NCBI GenBank assembly: GCA_900766745.1
Contig: CAAFWR010000029.1
Coordinates: 1-13,599, forward strand
Direction of reading: 5' to 3'
DNA: 13,599 nucleotides
From: Methanobacteriaceae archaeon
Lineage (GTDB): Archaea; Methanobacteriota; Methanobacteria; Methanobacteriales; Methanobacteriaceae
Shown: positions 1 through 6,850 of the stretch, piece by piece
Numbering within the stretch: the first letter of the stretch is position 1
How the letters are laid out: every line of letters begins with the position of its first letter
Made by a program: the position numbers and the translations under genes
Notes under the pieces: generated by a model
Seen by the model: the letters and a program-made list of their open reading frames with translations, nothing else
Databases searched by the model: none
What the model was told of the DNA's origin: nothing

Positions 1-117
1 AAATTATATTTCTAGCTATTCTAGGATAATATTTAATTGAATTATGGATTATTATGGCCATTTCTATTTGGTAGTTTTTCTGTTTTGCTTTGTGAAATTA
101 ATCAAGATTTAAGATCA

Positions 118-2421
118 TCAGGTGACTTTTATAACCAATTTTTGTCTTATTTTAAACATTATTTTGTTTGTTAAATTAATATTCGAATTAGGGGGATAAT
201 AATATGTTTCATTGTTTAAAACTACGATAGACGCACCTGAAAGAGTGCCATTGACGAATACATATACAATACCATTTCCACCATTAATGTTTAAATCTCT
301 ATTTGTATAAATTCCATTGATTTCTTGTGATTTACCGTTTATAAAACTACAATTAGTCAGAGGGCATGTAAAAGCACAAAAAATAGCGCCTCCCCTATTA
401 GCAGTATTGTTATTGAAATTAGAGCCAATTATATTACAATTAGTACCTTCCCAGAAGATACCACCACCAACATCATCTGCCCTGTTGTTAATGAAATTAG
501 AGTAACATAAAAGACCATCAATAGTATTATAACTCCAGTAAACAGCTCCACCACGGTTAGCAGAGTTATTGGAAAAAGTAGAACTTGTTAAAATACCATT
601 AGTTCCCCTCCAATCAATACTTCCGCCACGGTTAGCAGAGTTATTGGAAAAAGTAGAACTTGTTAAAATACCATTAGAGCCTGTCCATGATATAGCACCA
701 CCATGATAATTCTTAGCAATGTTTCCTGTGAAAGTAGAACTAGATATAGTACCATCAATACCATTCCAGTATATAGCCCCACCATAATTTTTAGCAGTAT
801 TATTAATAAAATTACAACCAGTTAAATTACATTTAGCACTCCATAAATAAACAGCACCACCAGAACTGGCATTATTATTAATAAAAATAGAATCAACCAA
901 AATACCAGCTACACTACCCCAACAAACAGCACCAGCACGTCCTGTAGCTGTGTTGTTGATTAATCTACAATTTTTTAATATTCCATTGTTTCCAACCCAA
1001 TAAATTGCTCCACCATCACCCGTAAAATTGAAGTTTCGGAAACTTAAATTCTCAATTAAAACATTATCTCCAGTAACTTCAAAGTGAAGATTTCTGCCCT
1101 TTGCATCGAAGATTACATTGCCTTCGCTTGAGATTGTTATGCCTTTTCTATTCAAAATAATAGTGCTATTAGGGGTTCCAACACCATTTCGAATAAAAAC
1201 ATAATCATAATCATTTATTTGACTGTATTTGTTTAAAAATTCCTCTACAGTCCAATACCACCAAATATTATATCCATTCTGCGCATAGTTATCTTTAAAA
1301 TTACAATCGACTACAATACTATCCAAACCTTGCCAATAAATAGCTCCGCCCAACATATTAGCAACATTACCTGTAAAATTACAATCATTCATAGTTCCAT
1401 TAGCACCATACCATCGAACAGCACCACCATAATTAGCAGTATTATCCTTGATAATAGAACTATATATGCTACCATTAGCAGCATTCCATATAATACCTCC
1501 ACCACTTTGATTTGCCGTATTTTTAATGAAAATAGAATTAATCACAGTAGAATTGGCAGATATAATATAAATGGCTCCACCTTCAGAGTTAGCGGTATTG
1601 CCTATAAAAGAAGAATCAACAATTTTAAGGTTATTTGTATACCATATAAGGGCACCACCCCAATTAGCAGAATTACTAGTGAAAATACAATTATTTACAA
1701 TACATTTAGCAGCATTTCCACGAATACCTCCTCCACGAAGAGGAGCATTATTATTAGTAAATGTTGAATAAGATAGTTTACCATTAGTACTAGCCCAGTA
1801 AATAGCACCACCTTCATCAGTAACATTGTTGTTTGTAAAAGATGAATTAGTCACAGTACCATTAGCACCATACCAAATAATGGCACCACCCCATTTTGCA
1901 TTGTTGTTTTTGAAAGTGGAATTAGTCACAGTACCATTTTCACCACACCAGATTATACCTCCTCCACGAAATGCAACATTATTTCTAATGAATGAAGAAT
2001 CCATTAATATACCATTGGCACCATTCCAGTAAAGAGCACCGCCCTCACCATTAGCAGAATTACTATTGAAAATACAATTAATAACAGTACCATTTGTACT
2101 ATTCCAGTAAAGAGCACCCGCACCAAGACTAGAAGTAGTACTAATAGTAATACCAACAATTGTAGCAGAATTTTTTGTGAAATTACAATCCATTATCTTT
2201 CCATTTGTACCATTCCAGTAAACAGCACCACCACCAGTATAAGTCATATTAACAATAATATCCAAGATAACAGAATTGTTAATAAAAGAACAATCGCTTA
2301 AAATACCCTTATCTCCACTCCAAAAAACAGCTCCTCCATTCCCATTTTGGAAACTGAAGTTTCAAAAAGAAAAATTTACAATTAAAATATTAATTCAGGA
2401 CATTTAATAAAAGAAAATTCA
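118..2421 (-). pseudogene. Adhesin-like beta-helix surface protein, decayed at both ends
   Basis: The open part (2361 down to 118) holds about 21 copies of a 23-26 residue repeat with core GG(A/G)xxW...NG...STF.NN.A, typical of the right-handed parallel beta-helix adhesin-like proteins of Methanobrevibacter. Numbering from codon 2265, repeats fill about residues 11-325 and 417-665; a non-repeat spacer (326-416) separates the blocks. NxS/T sequons are abundant. No signal peptide is visible. The only in-frame starts, TTG at 2265 and ATG at 2247, lie inside a repeat and have no Shine-Dalgarno site. Homology continues upstream through in-frame stops at 2362-2364, 2395-2397, 2404-2406 and 2419-2421: NFSF-stop-NFSFQ mirrors NLSFRNFNFTG of the spacer. 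The C terminus ends at KLVIKVT followed by two TGA codons, with no Ig-like or wall/membrane anchor domain. A functional secreted product is unlikely. The family call is firm; the pseudogene call is inference. Bases 1-117 beyond the stop hold nothing I can assign. Confidence 0.8.
551..677. repeat. Two 52-bp identical copies at 75-bp spacing
   Basis: Bases 551-602 and 626-677 are identical, so the period is 75 bp, exactly 25 codons. Each copy encodes the segment ILTSSTFSNNSANRGG of the beta-helix repeat. Other repeat units in the gene agree only at protein level, so this pair looks like a recent duplication or gene conversion. Confidence 0.9.
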
Positions 2422-2533
2422 AAATAAAACAATATAGATTTAGTAAAACATTGTTAATATTAATATATTAAGTAATCATTAATTTTTGAATAATTAAATA
2501 AAGATTTAAACGTGAAAAGAAGTTAGCTAATTT

Positions 2534-2902
2534 TTAATTATCTACTATTTCTTCAAATATTTCTTTTAGTTCTTCTTTTGTTTTATCATCATATTCAGCA
2601 CTGTTTTCTAAAGTAAACATAGCCATTTCATAAATTATTTTATTTAATGATCTTCCGTATTCTGTTAGGGAATATTCTGTCTGAAGAGGGCTTTGATATG
2701 TTTTCTTTTCTATTAATCCATTATTTTCTAGGTCTTTTAAACAATTTGATAAAACTTTGTTAGTCAAATTTGATTTATCCTTTTTAAACTCTTTGAAATG
2801 TTTTTTACCAAAAAACAAATCTCTGATAATTAGGATTGCCCATTTTTTGTTTAATAATTTCAATGTTTCTTCCATAGGACATTTTAAACATTTTTCTTTC
2901 AT
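2534..2902 (-). CDS. HxlR-family winged-helix transcriptional regulator
   Basis: A 122-residue protein, the usual length of the HxlR family of dimeric MarR-like regulators. Visible family features are C5-L-K-C8-P, the LLNKKWAILIIRDL segment (about 16-29), FKEFKKD (36-42), the recognition-helix stretch NKVLSNCLKDLENNGLI (48-64) and the wing with LQTEYSLTEYG (73-83). Several bacterial HxlR proteins (HypR, QorR) sense disulfide or quinone stress through an N-terminal cysteine. Here two cysteines form a CxxC, so a thiol or metal switch is possible but unproven. The gene is divergent from the flavin/ferredoxin-transporter operon, with 97 bp between the start codons and a shared palindrome, suggesting that it regulates itself and that operon. 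It has no Shine-Dalgarno site; the TATA box at 2926-2933 predicts a nearly leaderless mRNA. Confidence 0.92.
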   Translation of the reverse strand: MKEKCLKCPMEETLKLLNKKWAILIIRDLFFGKKHFKEFKKDKSNLTNKVLSNCLKDLENNGLIEKKTYQSPLQTEYSLTEYGRSLNKIIYEMAMFTLENSAEYDDKTKEELKEIFEEIVDN

Positions 2903-2925
2903 ATTACTTAACTTAACTACTGATT

Positions 2926-2933
2926 ATATAAAT
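2926..2933 (-). promoter_or_regulatory. TATA box for the HxlR gene
   Basis: The minus strand reads TTTATATA, centred about 27 bp upstream of the HxlR start codon at 2902. An archaeal start site about 25 bp downstream would fall at about 2904, giving a leaderless transcript. This agrees with the lack of a Shine-Dalgarno site. Confidence 0.65.
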
Positions 2934-2943
2934 GTGTCTTTTA

Positions 2944-2961
2944 AGTTTCTTTAAAGAAACT
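2944..2961. promoter_or_regulatory. Perfect 18-bp palindrome, likely HxlR operator
   Basis: AGTTTCTTTAAAGAAACT equals its own reverse complement. Two more outer pairs (2942/2963 and 2941/2964) match after one mismatch, giving 22 matching positions in 24. It lies between the two divergent TATA boxes and ends just before the BRE region of the rightward promoter. A dimeric regulator bound here could block TBP/TFB on that side. That HxlR is the ligand is inferred from position. Confidence 0.7.
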
Positions 2962-2967
2962 AAATAG

Positions 2968-2975
2968 TTTATAAG
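2968..2975 (+). promoter_or_regulatory. TATA box for the flavin/ferredoxin-transporter operon
   Basis: TTTATAAG centred about 28 bp upstream of the ATG at 3000 predicts a transcription start within a few bases of that codon, so the mRNA would be leaderless. No Shine-Dalgarno site precedes the ATG. Confidence 0.6.
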
Positions 2976-2999
2976 CTTCTAAAATGAAATTATTCAGTA

Positions 3000-3611
3000 A
3001 TGAATCTTAACAAATGTTTAGAAAAATTAAGGGAAATAAAAGATGTTTCTTTTGCAACTGTAGATAAGACAGGCTCTCCTCAGGTGAGAATAATCGATGT
3101 TATGAATATTGAAGACGAAAAAATATATTTTCTCACAGCTAGGGGGAAATCCTTTTATAAGCAGTTAAATGAAACTCTGAAAGTAGCAATCGTGGGATTG
3201 ACTAAAGATTATGAATCTATACGAGTCAATGGAAAAGTTAAAAGAGTAGATTCTCAAAAAGAAACCATTGATAAACTTTTTAAATTAAATCCCTCTATGA
3301 ATGATGTTTATCCAGGAGATGCAAGATATATTCTAGAAGCGTTTTGCGTCTATGAGGGGGAAGTGGAATATTTCGATTTATTGAAAAAACCAATTTTTAG
3401 AACTTCATTTTCACTAAATGATGGAAAAATTATTAAAAAAGGATTTTTTATATCTGATAAATGTATAAAATGTGGAACTTGCTATAGAAACTGTCCTCAA
3501 AAAGCTATTATAGAAAAAGAAACTCATCATGAAATAATGCAGGAACATTGTTTACATTGTGGATTGTGTTTTGAAAACTGTCCAGTTAAAGCTATTGAGG
3601 TTTTAAAATGA
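3000..3611 (+). CDS. FMN-binding split-barrel (PNPOx-like) protein with two 4Fe-4S sites
   Basis: A 203-residue cytoplasmic protein in two parts. Residues about 1-130 look like the pyridoxamine-5'-phosphate-oxidase-like split barrel (SFATVDKTGSPQVRIID, KIYFLTARGKSFYKQL), a fold that normally binds FMN or F420. Residues 150-203 form a bacterial-type ferredoxin with CxxCxxCxxxCP motifs at C155/158/161/165 and C184/187/190/194. The arrangement suggests electron transfer between a flavin and iron-sulfur clusters; the substrate is unknown and this architecture is poorly characterised. It is first in its operon, and its stop overlaps the next start (ATGA, 3608-3611), indicating translational coupling to the transporter. 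True PNPOx activity in vitamin B6 synthesis is unlikely. The domain call is firm; the electron-transfer role is inferred. Confidence 0.88.
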   Translation: MNLNKCLEKLREIKDVSFATVDKTGSPQVRIIDVMNIEDEKIYFLTARGKSFYKQLNETLKVAIVGLTKDYESIRVNGKVKRVDSQKETIDKLFKLNPSMNDVYPGDARYILEAFCVYEGEVEYFDLLKKPIFRTSFSLNDGKIIKKGFFISDKCIKCGTCYRNCPQKAIIEKETHHEIMQEHCLHCGLCFENCPVKAIEVLK

Positions 3612-5143
3612 TTTTAACAGATGTTTTTAATTTAATATATGCTCAACGGAATTTTTTTCTAAATTTAACAATTGAACATTTGCAAATTTCAATCATATCT
3701 ATTGTAATTGCCATAATAATAGGTTTAGGCTTAGGGATTATTGTGGCGGAATTTAAGAAAAACAAATGGATCTTGGTTATTGTCAATCTTATATATACAA
3801 TTCCTTCTATTGCACTTTTTGGTTTCTTAATACCTTTTACAGGAATCGGTGATTTTACTGCAATCATTGCTTTAACAATCTATGCATTGCTTCCTATGGT
3901 TAGAAACACTTATACGGGAATTAACAATATTGACAGCCAGATTATTGAAGCAGCTGAAGGTATGGGAAGTACTAAGTTTCAGATATTGTATAAGATTAAG
4001 CTTCCAATAGCAGTTCCCCATATAATGTCTGCAATTAGAAACATGACCATAATGACAGTTGCTCTTGCAGGAATTGCTGCATTTATTGGTGCAGGTGGTT
4101 TAGGTGTTGCAATATATAGGGGAATCACAACCAATAATATGGCAATGACGTTGGCAGGAAGTATTTTAATAGCTATATTGGCTATTATATTAGACTTAAT
4201 ATTGGGCCAAATTGAAAAACGTGTAGATTACAACAGAAGATCAAAATCAAAAATCAACAGAAAACATATAGCAATTATTGGAATTGTTTTATTGGCAGTT
4301 GTTGGCGGAATATTTATTTCAAGTGAGAGTGGTGATGTTATTCATGTTGCAACAAAACCTATGACTGAACAGTACATTATGGGAGCTATGCTAAAAGAGG
4401 TTATCGAAGGGAATTCTGATTTGTCTGTTGAAGTCACTTCAGGTGTAGGTGGCGGAACCAGTAATATTCAACCGGGAATGCTTAAAGGGGAATTTGATTT
4501 GTATCCGGAATATACTGGAACCGGATGGATGGAAGTTCTTAAAAAAGATGGTGTTTATAACGAATCTAGCTTTAAGACATTAAATGAAGATTATAATAAG
4601 GAATATAATCTTAGCTGGGTTGGAGATTATGGTTTTGATGACACCTATGGTATTGCAGTTTCTAAAGATGTAGCTGACAAATATAATCTTAAGACTTATT
4701 CTGATTTGGCAAAAGTTTCTAACCAACTTACTTTTGGTGCGGAGTATGATTTCTTTGAAAGAGAAGACGGTTATGATGCTTTAAAAGATACTTATGGTAT
4801 GGATTTCAAATCAGTGAAAGATATGGATATTGGACTTAAATATGATGCAATAAAGTCAAACGAAGTTGACGTAATAAATATTTTCACAACTGACGGAAGA
4901 TTAACCGATTCCGAGGTGGTTGTTTTAGAGGATGATAAAGGGTTATATCCTTCTTACGAATGTTATAACGTAATTAGAAATGAAATTCTAGAAGAACATC
5001 CTGAATTGGAAGACATTTTATTGAAATTAAACAATTCGATCTCTTCCGATGAAATGGCTAAAATGAACTATGAAGTAGAAATTGAAAAGAAAGATCCTTC
5101 TGAGGTAGCTCATGAATTTTTAGTTAAAAAAGGAATCATATAG
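3608..5143 (+). CDS. Fused ABC permease and substrate-binding protein, OpuB/OpuC/EgtUBC type
   Basis: A 511-residue membrane protein. Residues about 1-205 form a ProW-like permease with several membrane segments (about 25-48, 54-76, 84-98, 148-170, 178-200) and the EAA loop EAAEGMGSTKFQILYKIKLP (114-133) that docks the ATPase. Another hydrophobic segment (220-238) leads into a ProX/OpuAC-type binding domain (about 243-511) with TEQYIMGAML, DLYPEYTGTGW (297-307) and DDTYGIAVSKD. Such fusions are known in OpuA/Bus-like betaine systems and in the EgtUBC ergothioneine importer of Gram-positive bacteria. Likely ligands are glycine betaine, choline/carnitine or a betaine-like thiol; the sequence does not settle which. 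The binding domain is membrane-tethered by the fusion rather than by a lipobox. It overlaps the upstream gene by 4 bp and is 11 bp from the ATPase. Confidence 0.92.
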   Translation: MILTDVFNLIYAQRNFFLNLTIEHLQISIISIVIAIIIGLGLGIIVAEFKKNKWILVIVNLIYTIPSIALFGFLIPFTGIGDFTAIIALTIYALLPMVRNTYTGINNIDSQIIEAAEGMGSTKFQILYKIKLPIAVPHIMSAIRNMTIMTVALAGIAAFIGAGGLGVAIYRGITTNNMAMTLAGSILIAILAIILDLILGQIEKRVDYNRRSKSKINRKHIAIIGIVLLAVVGGIFISSESGDVIHVATKPMTEQYIMGAMLKEVIEGNSDLSVEVTSGVGGGTSNIQPGMLKGEFDLYPEYTGTGWMEVLKKDGVYNESSFKTLNEDYNKEYNLSWVGDYGFDDTYGIAVSKDVADKYNLKTYSDLAKVSNQLTFGAEYDFFEREDGYDALKDTYGMDFKSVKDMDIGLKYDAIKSNEVDVINIFTTDGRLTDSEVVVLEDDKGLYPSYECYNVIRNEILEEHPELEDILLKLNNSISSDEMAKMNYEVEIEKKDPSEVAHEFLVKKGII

Positions 5144-5154
5144 GTGGATTATCA

Positions 5155-5901
5155 ATGAATCATATTGAATTTAAAGATATAAGCAAACATTATGAGGATA
5201 GTGATTTTAAAATTGAAAATTTCAATTTAGACATAGAAGAGGGGGATTTTGTAACAATTATCGGAACTTCAGGATGTGGAAAAACAACTATCCTTAAAAT
5301 GATAAACGGACTTATAAGGCCAAGTTCTGGAATAATCAAAGTTGAGGGAAAAGATGTATCAAAATTAGATGTAGTTGACTTAAGAAGAAATATTGGATAT
5401 GCAATTCAGGGAACACTTCTTTTTCCCCATCTGACAATAAAGGAAAATATAGCATACGTGCCTAATTTGCTCAATGAGAAAAACAGCGAAAAAACTGAAG
5501 AGGCTGTTAAGAAGTGGTTAAATATGGTAGGTTTAGATGAATCTATTTTAAACAGATATCCTCATGAATTATCAGGAGGACAACAGCAAAGAGTAGGAAT
5601 TGCCAGAGCATTAGCTGCATCTCCAAGAATATTGCTTATGGATGAACCTTTTAGTGCTGTTGATGAAATCACAAGAAACCAGCTTCAAAAGGAATTGAAA
5701 GAAATACATAGAGAAACTGGAATAACTATCATCTTTGTAACTCATGACATTAAAGAAGCATTATATCTGGGAAATAAAGTTTTGATAATGGATAATGGTG
5801 AAATACATCAGTTCGGAAGTCCCAAGGATGTTTTAAACAATCCTCAAACACCTTTCGTTGAAAAGTTACTGGAAAGAACAAAAGCTATCTTCCAGCAATA
5901 A
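5155..5901 (+). CDS. ABC transporter ATPase, betaine/choline (ProV/OpuCA-like) class
   Basis: A 248-residue nucleotide-binding subunit energising the permease/binding-protein fusion just upstream. Visible motifs are Walker A GTSGCGKTT (37-45), Q-loop Q85, signature LSGGQQQR (139-146), Walker B ILLMDEP (159-165), D-loop SAVD (167-170) and switch H197. The protein ends soon after the ATPase core. It lacks the C-terminal tandem CBS domains that many ProV/OpuA/OpuC ATPases use to sense ionic strength, so CBS-based osmotic gating of this importer is not expected. An AGGTGG Shine-Dalgarno site (5142-5147) overlaps the upstream stop, with 7 bp to the ATG. It is the last gene of the operon. Confidence 0.94.
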   Translation: MNHIEFKDISKHYEDSDFKIENFNLDIEEGDFVTIIGTSGCGKTTILKMINGLIRPSSGIIKVEGKDVSKLDVVDLRRNIGYAIQGTLLFPHLTIKENIAYVPNLLNEKNSEKTEEAVKKWLNMVGLDESILNRYPHELSGGQQQRVGIARALAASPRILLMDEPFSAVDEITRNQLQKELKEIHRETGITIIFVTHDIKEALYLGNKVLIMDNGEIHQFGSPKDVLNNPQTPFVEKLLERTKAIFQQ

Positions 5902-5902
5902 T

Positions 5903-5958
5903 CTTCTTTTTAAACAGTGGTATTAGTCAATTTTGATTAATATCATTTTAATTTTTAA
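5903..5958 (+). terminator. Probable terminator of the transporter operon
   Basis: A T-rich tract (5903-5911) follows the stop codon. Then comes a 20-base hairpin (5922-5941; nine pairs including one G-T, two-base loop) and further T runs to 5958. Archaeal RNA polymerase terminates mainly at oligo-T, so the T runs are the stronger evidence. Confidence 0.5.
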
Positions 5959-6243
5959 ATGCTCTCACTTAACTTGTATTTTCATATCTTCTTTTAAGCT
6001 AAAATCAGGCATATTAATTAATCAATATGTATTTTAAGGAAAAATAAAGAATCTGTGAAACTTTATTCTTCCTTAAGGAGGTAATAAAAGGTGTTAAACT
6101 ATGAATTATACAACACGTCAGAATTATTGATTTTCACATTCTAATGGAGGTAGTGTTGCATTCAATAGTATATGCCTCCTAATATATATACATTATGTAC
6201 ATATTTTCAATATATTTTATATACAATAAAAATAATGATGGTG
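5959..6243. other. Non-coding stretch with inverted repeat and mini-ORF
   Basis: I see no ORF of useful length here. A near-perfect 16-bp inverted repeat (6034-6049 and 6061-6076, one mismatch, 11-base spacer; the mismatch becomes G-U in a minus-strand RNA) is followed by AAGGAGGT (6074-6081). That is a strong Shine-Dalgarno match 9 bp before a GTG (6091) opening a 17-codon frame to 6144. GGAGG and CCTCC recur at about 6146 and 6176. This could be a remnant of a lost gene or mobile element, or a small RNA; none is demonstrated. Confidence 0.35.
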
Positions 6244-6284
6244 GAGAACTCCACTTGAAAAATAGTTCTCATAATAATTTTTTT
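6244..6284 (+). terminator. Hairpin plus T7 tract, plus orientation
   Basis: GAGAACT (6244-6250) pairs with AGTTCTC (6264-6270), and T7 follows at 6278-6284, directly next to A7 (6285-6291). An alternative small hairpin, GTGGAG-AA-CTCCAC (6241-6254), overlaps the left arm. It may stop readthrough entering the convergent cyclophilin gene from the left. Confidence 0.4.
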
Positions 6285-6347
6285 AAAAAAATAGCTTCAA
6301 TATTTATTGAAAAAAATAAGGGATAGTTGTTAATTATAAACAACTAT
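6285..6347 (-). terminator. Tandem hairpin/T7 terminators of the cyclophilin gene
   Basis: Read on the minus strand, a perfect 9-bp stem (6347-6339 with 6331-6323, 7-base loop) overlaps the TAG stop and is followed by T7 (6316-6310). A second 7-bp stem (6311-6305 with 6302-6296) is followed by another T7 (6291-6285). Two consecutive hairpin-plus-T7 units make efficient termination likely. Confidence 0.65.
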
Positions 6348-6775
6348 TCATCAATTACTTGGAGTTTTAACATTTTATCTCCAGCTTCGATGTCGTTTAC
6401 AACATCCATGCCTTTGATTACTTGACCGAATACTGTGTGAACTCCATCTAAATGTGGTTGTGGAGAATGTGTAATGAAAAATTGGCTTCCTCCAGTATCT
6501 TTTCCTGCATGAGCCATTGAAAGTGCTCCAGTTCCATGTTTATTAGGATTTCCTTCAGTTTCACATTTAATGGTGTAACCTGGTCCACCAGTTCCATTTC
6601 CTACAGGACAGCCTCCTTGAATAACAAAATCAGGAATGACTCTGTGGAAGGTTAATCCGTCGTAAAATCCTTCTTTAATTAATTTTTCAAAGTTTGCAAC
6701 AGTCCCTGGTGCATCTTCTGGGAATAATTCTAATTCTATTGTACCTTTTTCAGTTTCTATAATTGCTTTTTTCAT
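6344..6775 (-). CDS. Cyclophilin-type peptidyl-prolyl cis-trans isomerase
   Basis: A 143-residue single-domain cyclophilin without a signal peptide, so a cytoplasmic folding catalyst accelerating X-Pro isomerisation. Active-site motifs are [13 protein letters not shown] (43-55; R45, F50 and Q53 match R55, F60 and Q63 of human CypA), SMAHAG around M87, GGSQFFI (95-101) and [10 protein letters not shown] (108-117; H113 matches H126). H108 stands where CypA has W121, the tryptophan that contacts cyclosporin A; many prokaryotic members vary there and bind the drug weakly, so low sensitivity is expected. The start is supported by AGGTGG (6780-6785), 4 bp from the ATG. It is transcribed alone, divergent from argD, and ends in tandem terminators. 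Confidence 0.96.
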   Translation of the reverse strand: MKKAIIETEKGTIELELFPEDAPGTVANFEKLIKEGFYDGLTFHRVIPDFVIQGGCPVGNGTGGPGYTIKCETEGNPNKHGTGALSMAHAGKDTGGSQFFITHSPQPHLDGVHTVFGQVIKGMDVVNDIEAGDKMLKLQVIDE

Positions 6776-6820
6776 AATTCCACCTTTTTAAATTTTAAAT
6801 ATCATTAATACTATAATTAC

Positions 6821-6830
6821 TTATATATAA
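6821..6830. promoter_or_regulatory. Palindromic TATA element shared by cyclophilin gene and argD
   Basis: TTATATATAA is its own reverse complement and is the clearest TATA box in the 63-75 bp gap. Rightward it predicts a start near 6850, at the second in-frame ATG of argD. Leftward it predicts a start near 6800, leaving a leader of about 25 bases with the cyclophilin Shine-Dalgarno site. Confidence 0.55.
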
Positions 6831-6850
6831 AATATTTTATGGTAATTATT

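Noticed and set aside
1..117. A 31-codon open stretch on the minus strand (containing IEMAIIIHNSIKYYPRIA) running off the left edge
   Set aside because: Too short in AT-rich DNA, no ribosome site, and no family recognised. It could be a transposase or adhesin remnant, but nothing supports either.
317..2032. Several plus-strand ORFs opposite the adhesin repeats
   Set aside because: They are antisense shadows of the low-complexity repeats; no ribosome sites, and the minus frame carries all the protein-like signal.
118..2265. CRISPR-like interpretation of the regularly spaced repeats
   Set aside because: Repeats are coding, diverged at DNA level, codon-periodic, and have no identical repeat/unique spacer pattern.
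6255..6326. TTG-initiated 23-codon ORF after GGTGG
   Set aside because: Spacing to the ribosome site is too long and the sequence is mostly terminator hairpins and T7/A7 tracts.
5902..6343. tRNA or other structured RNA gene in the long intergenic stretch
   Set aside because: I found no cloverleaf, CCA-like end or T-loop motif; the hairpins look like terminators or an isolated inverted repeat.
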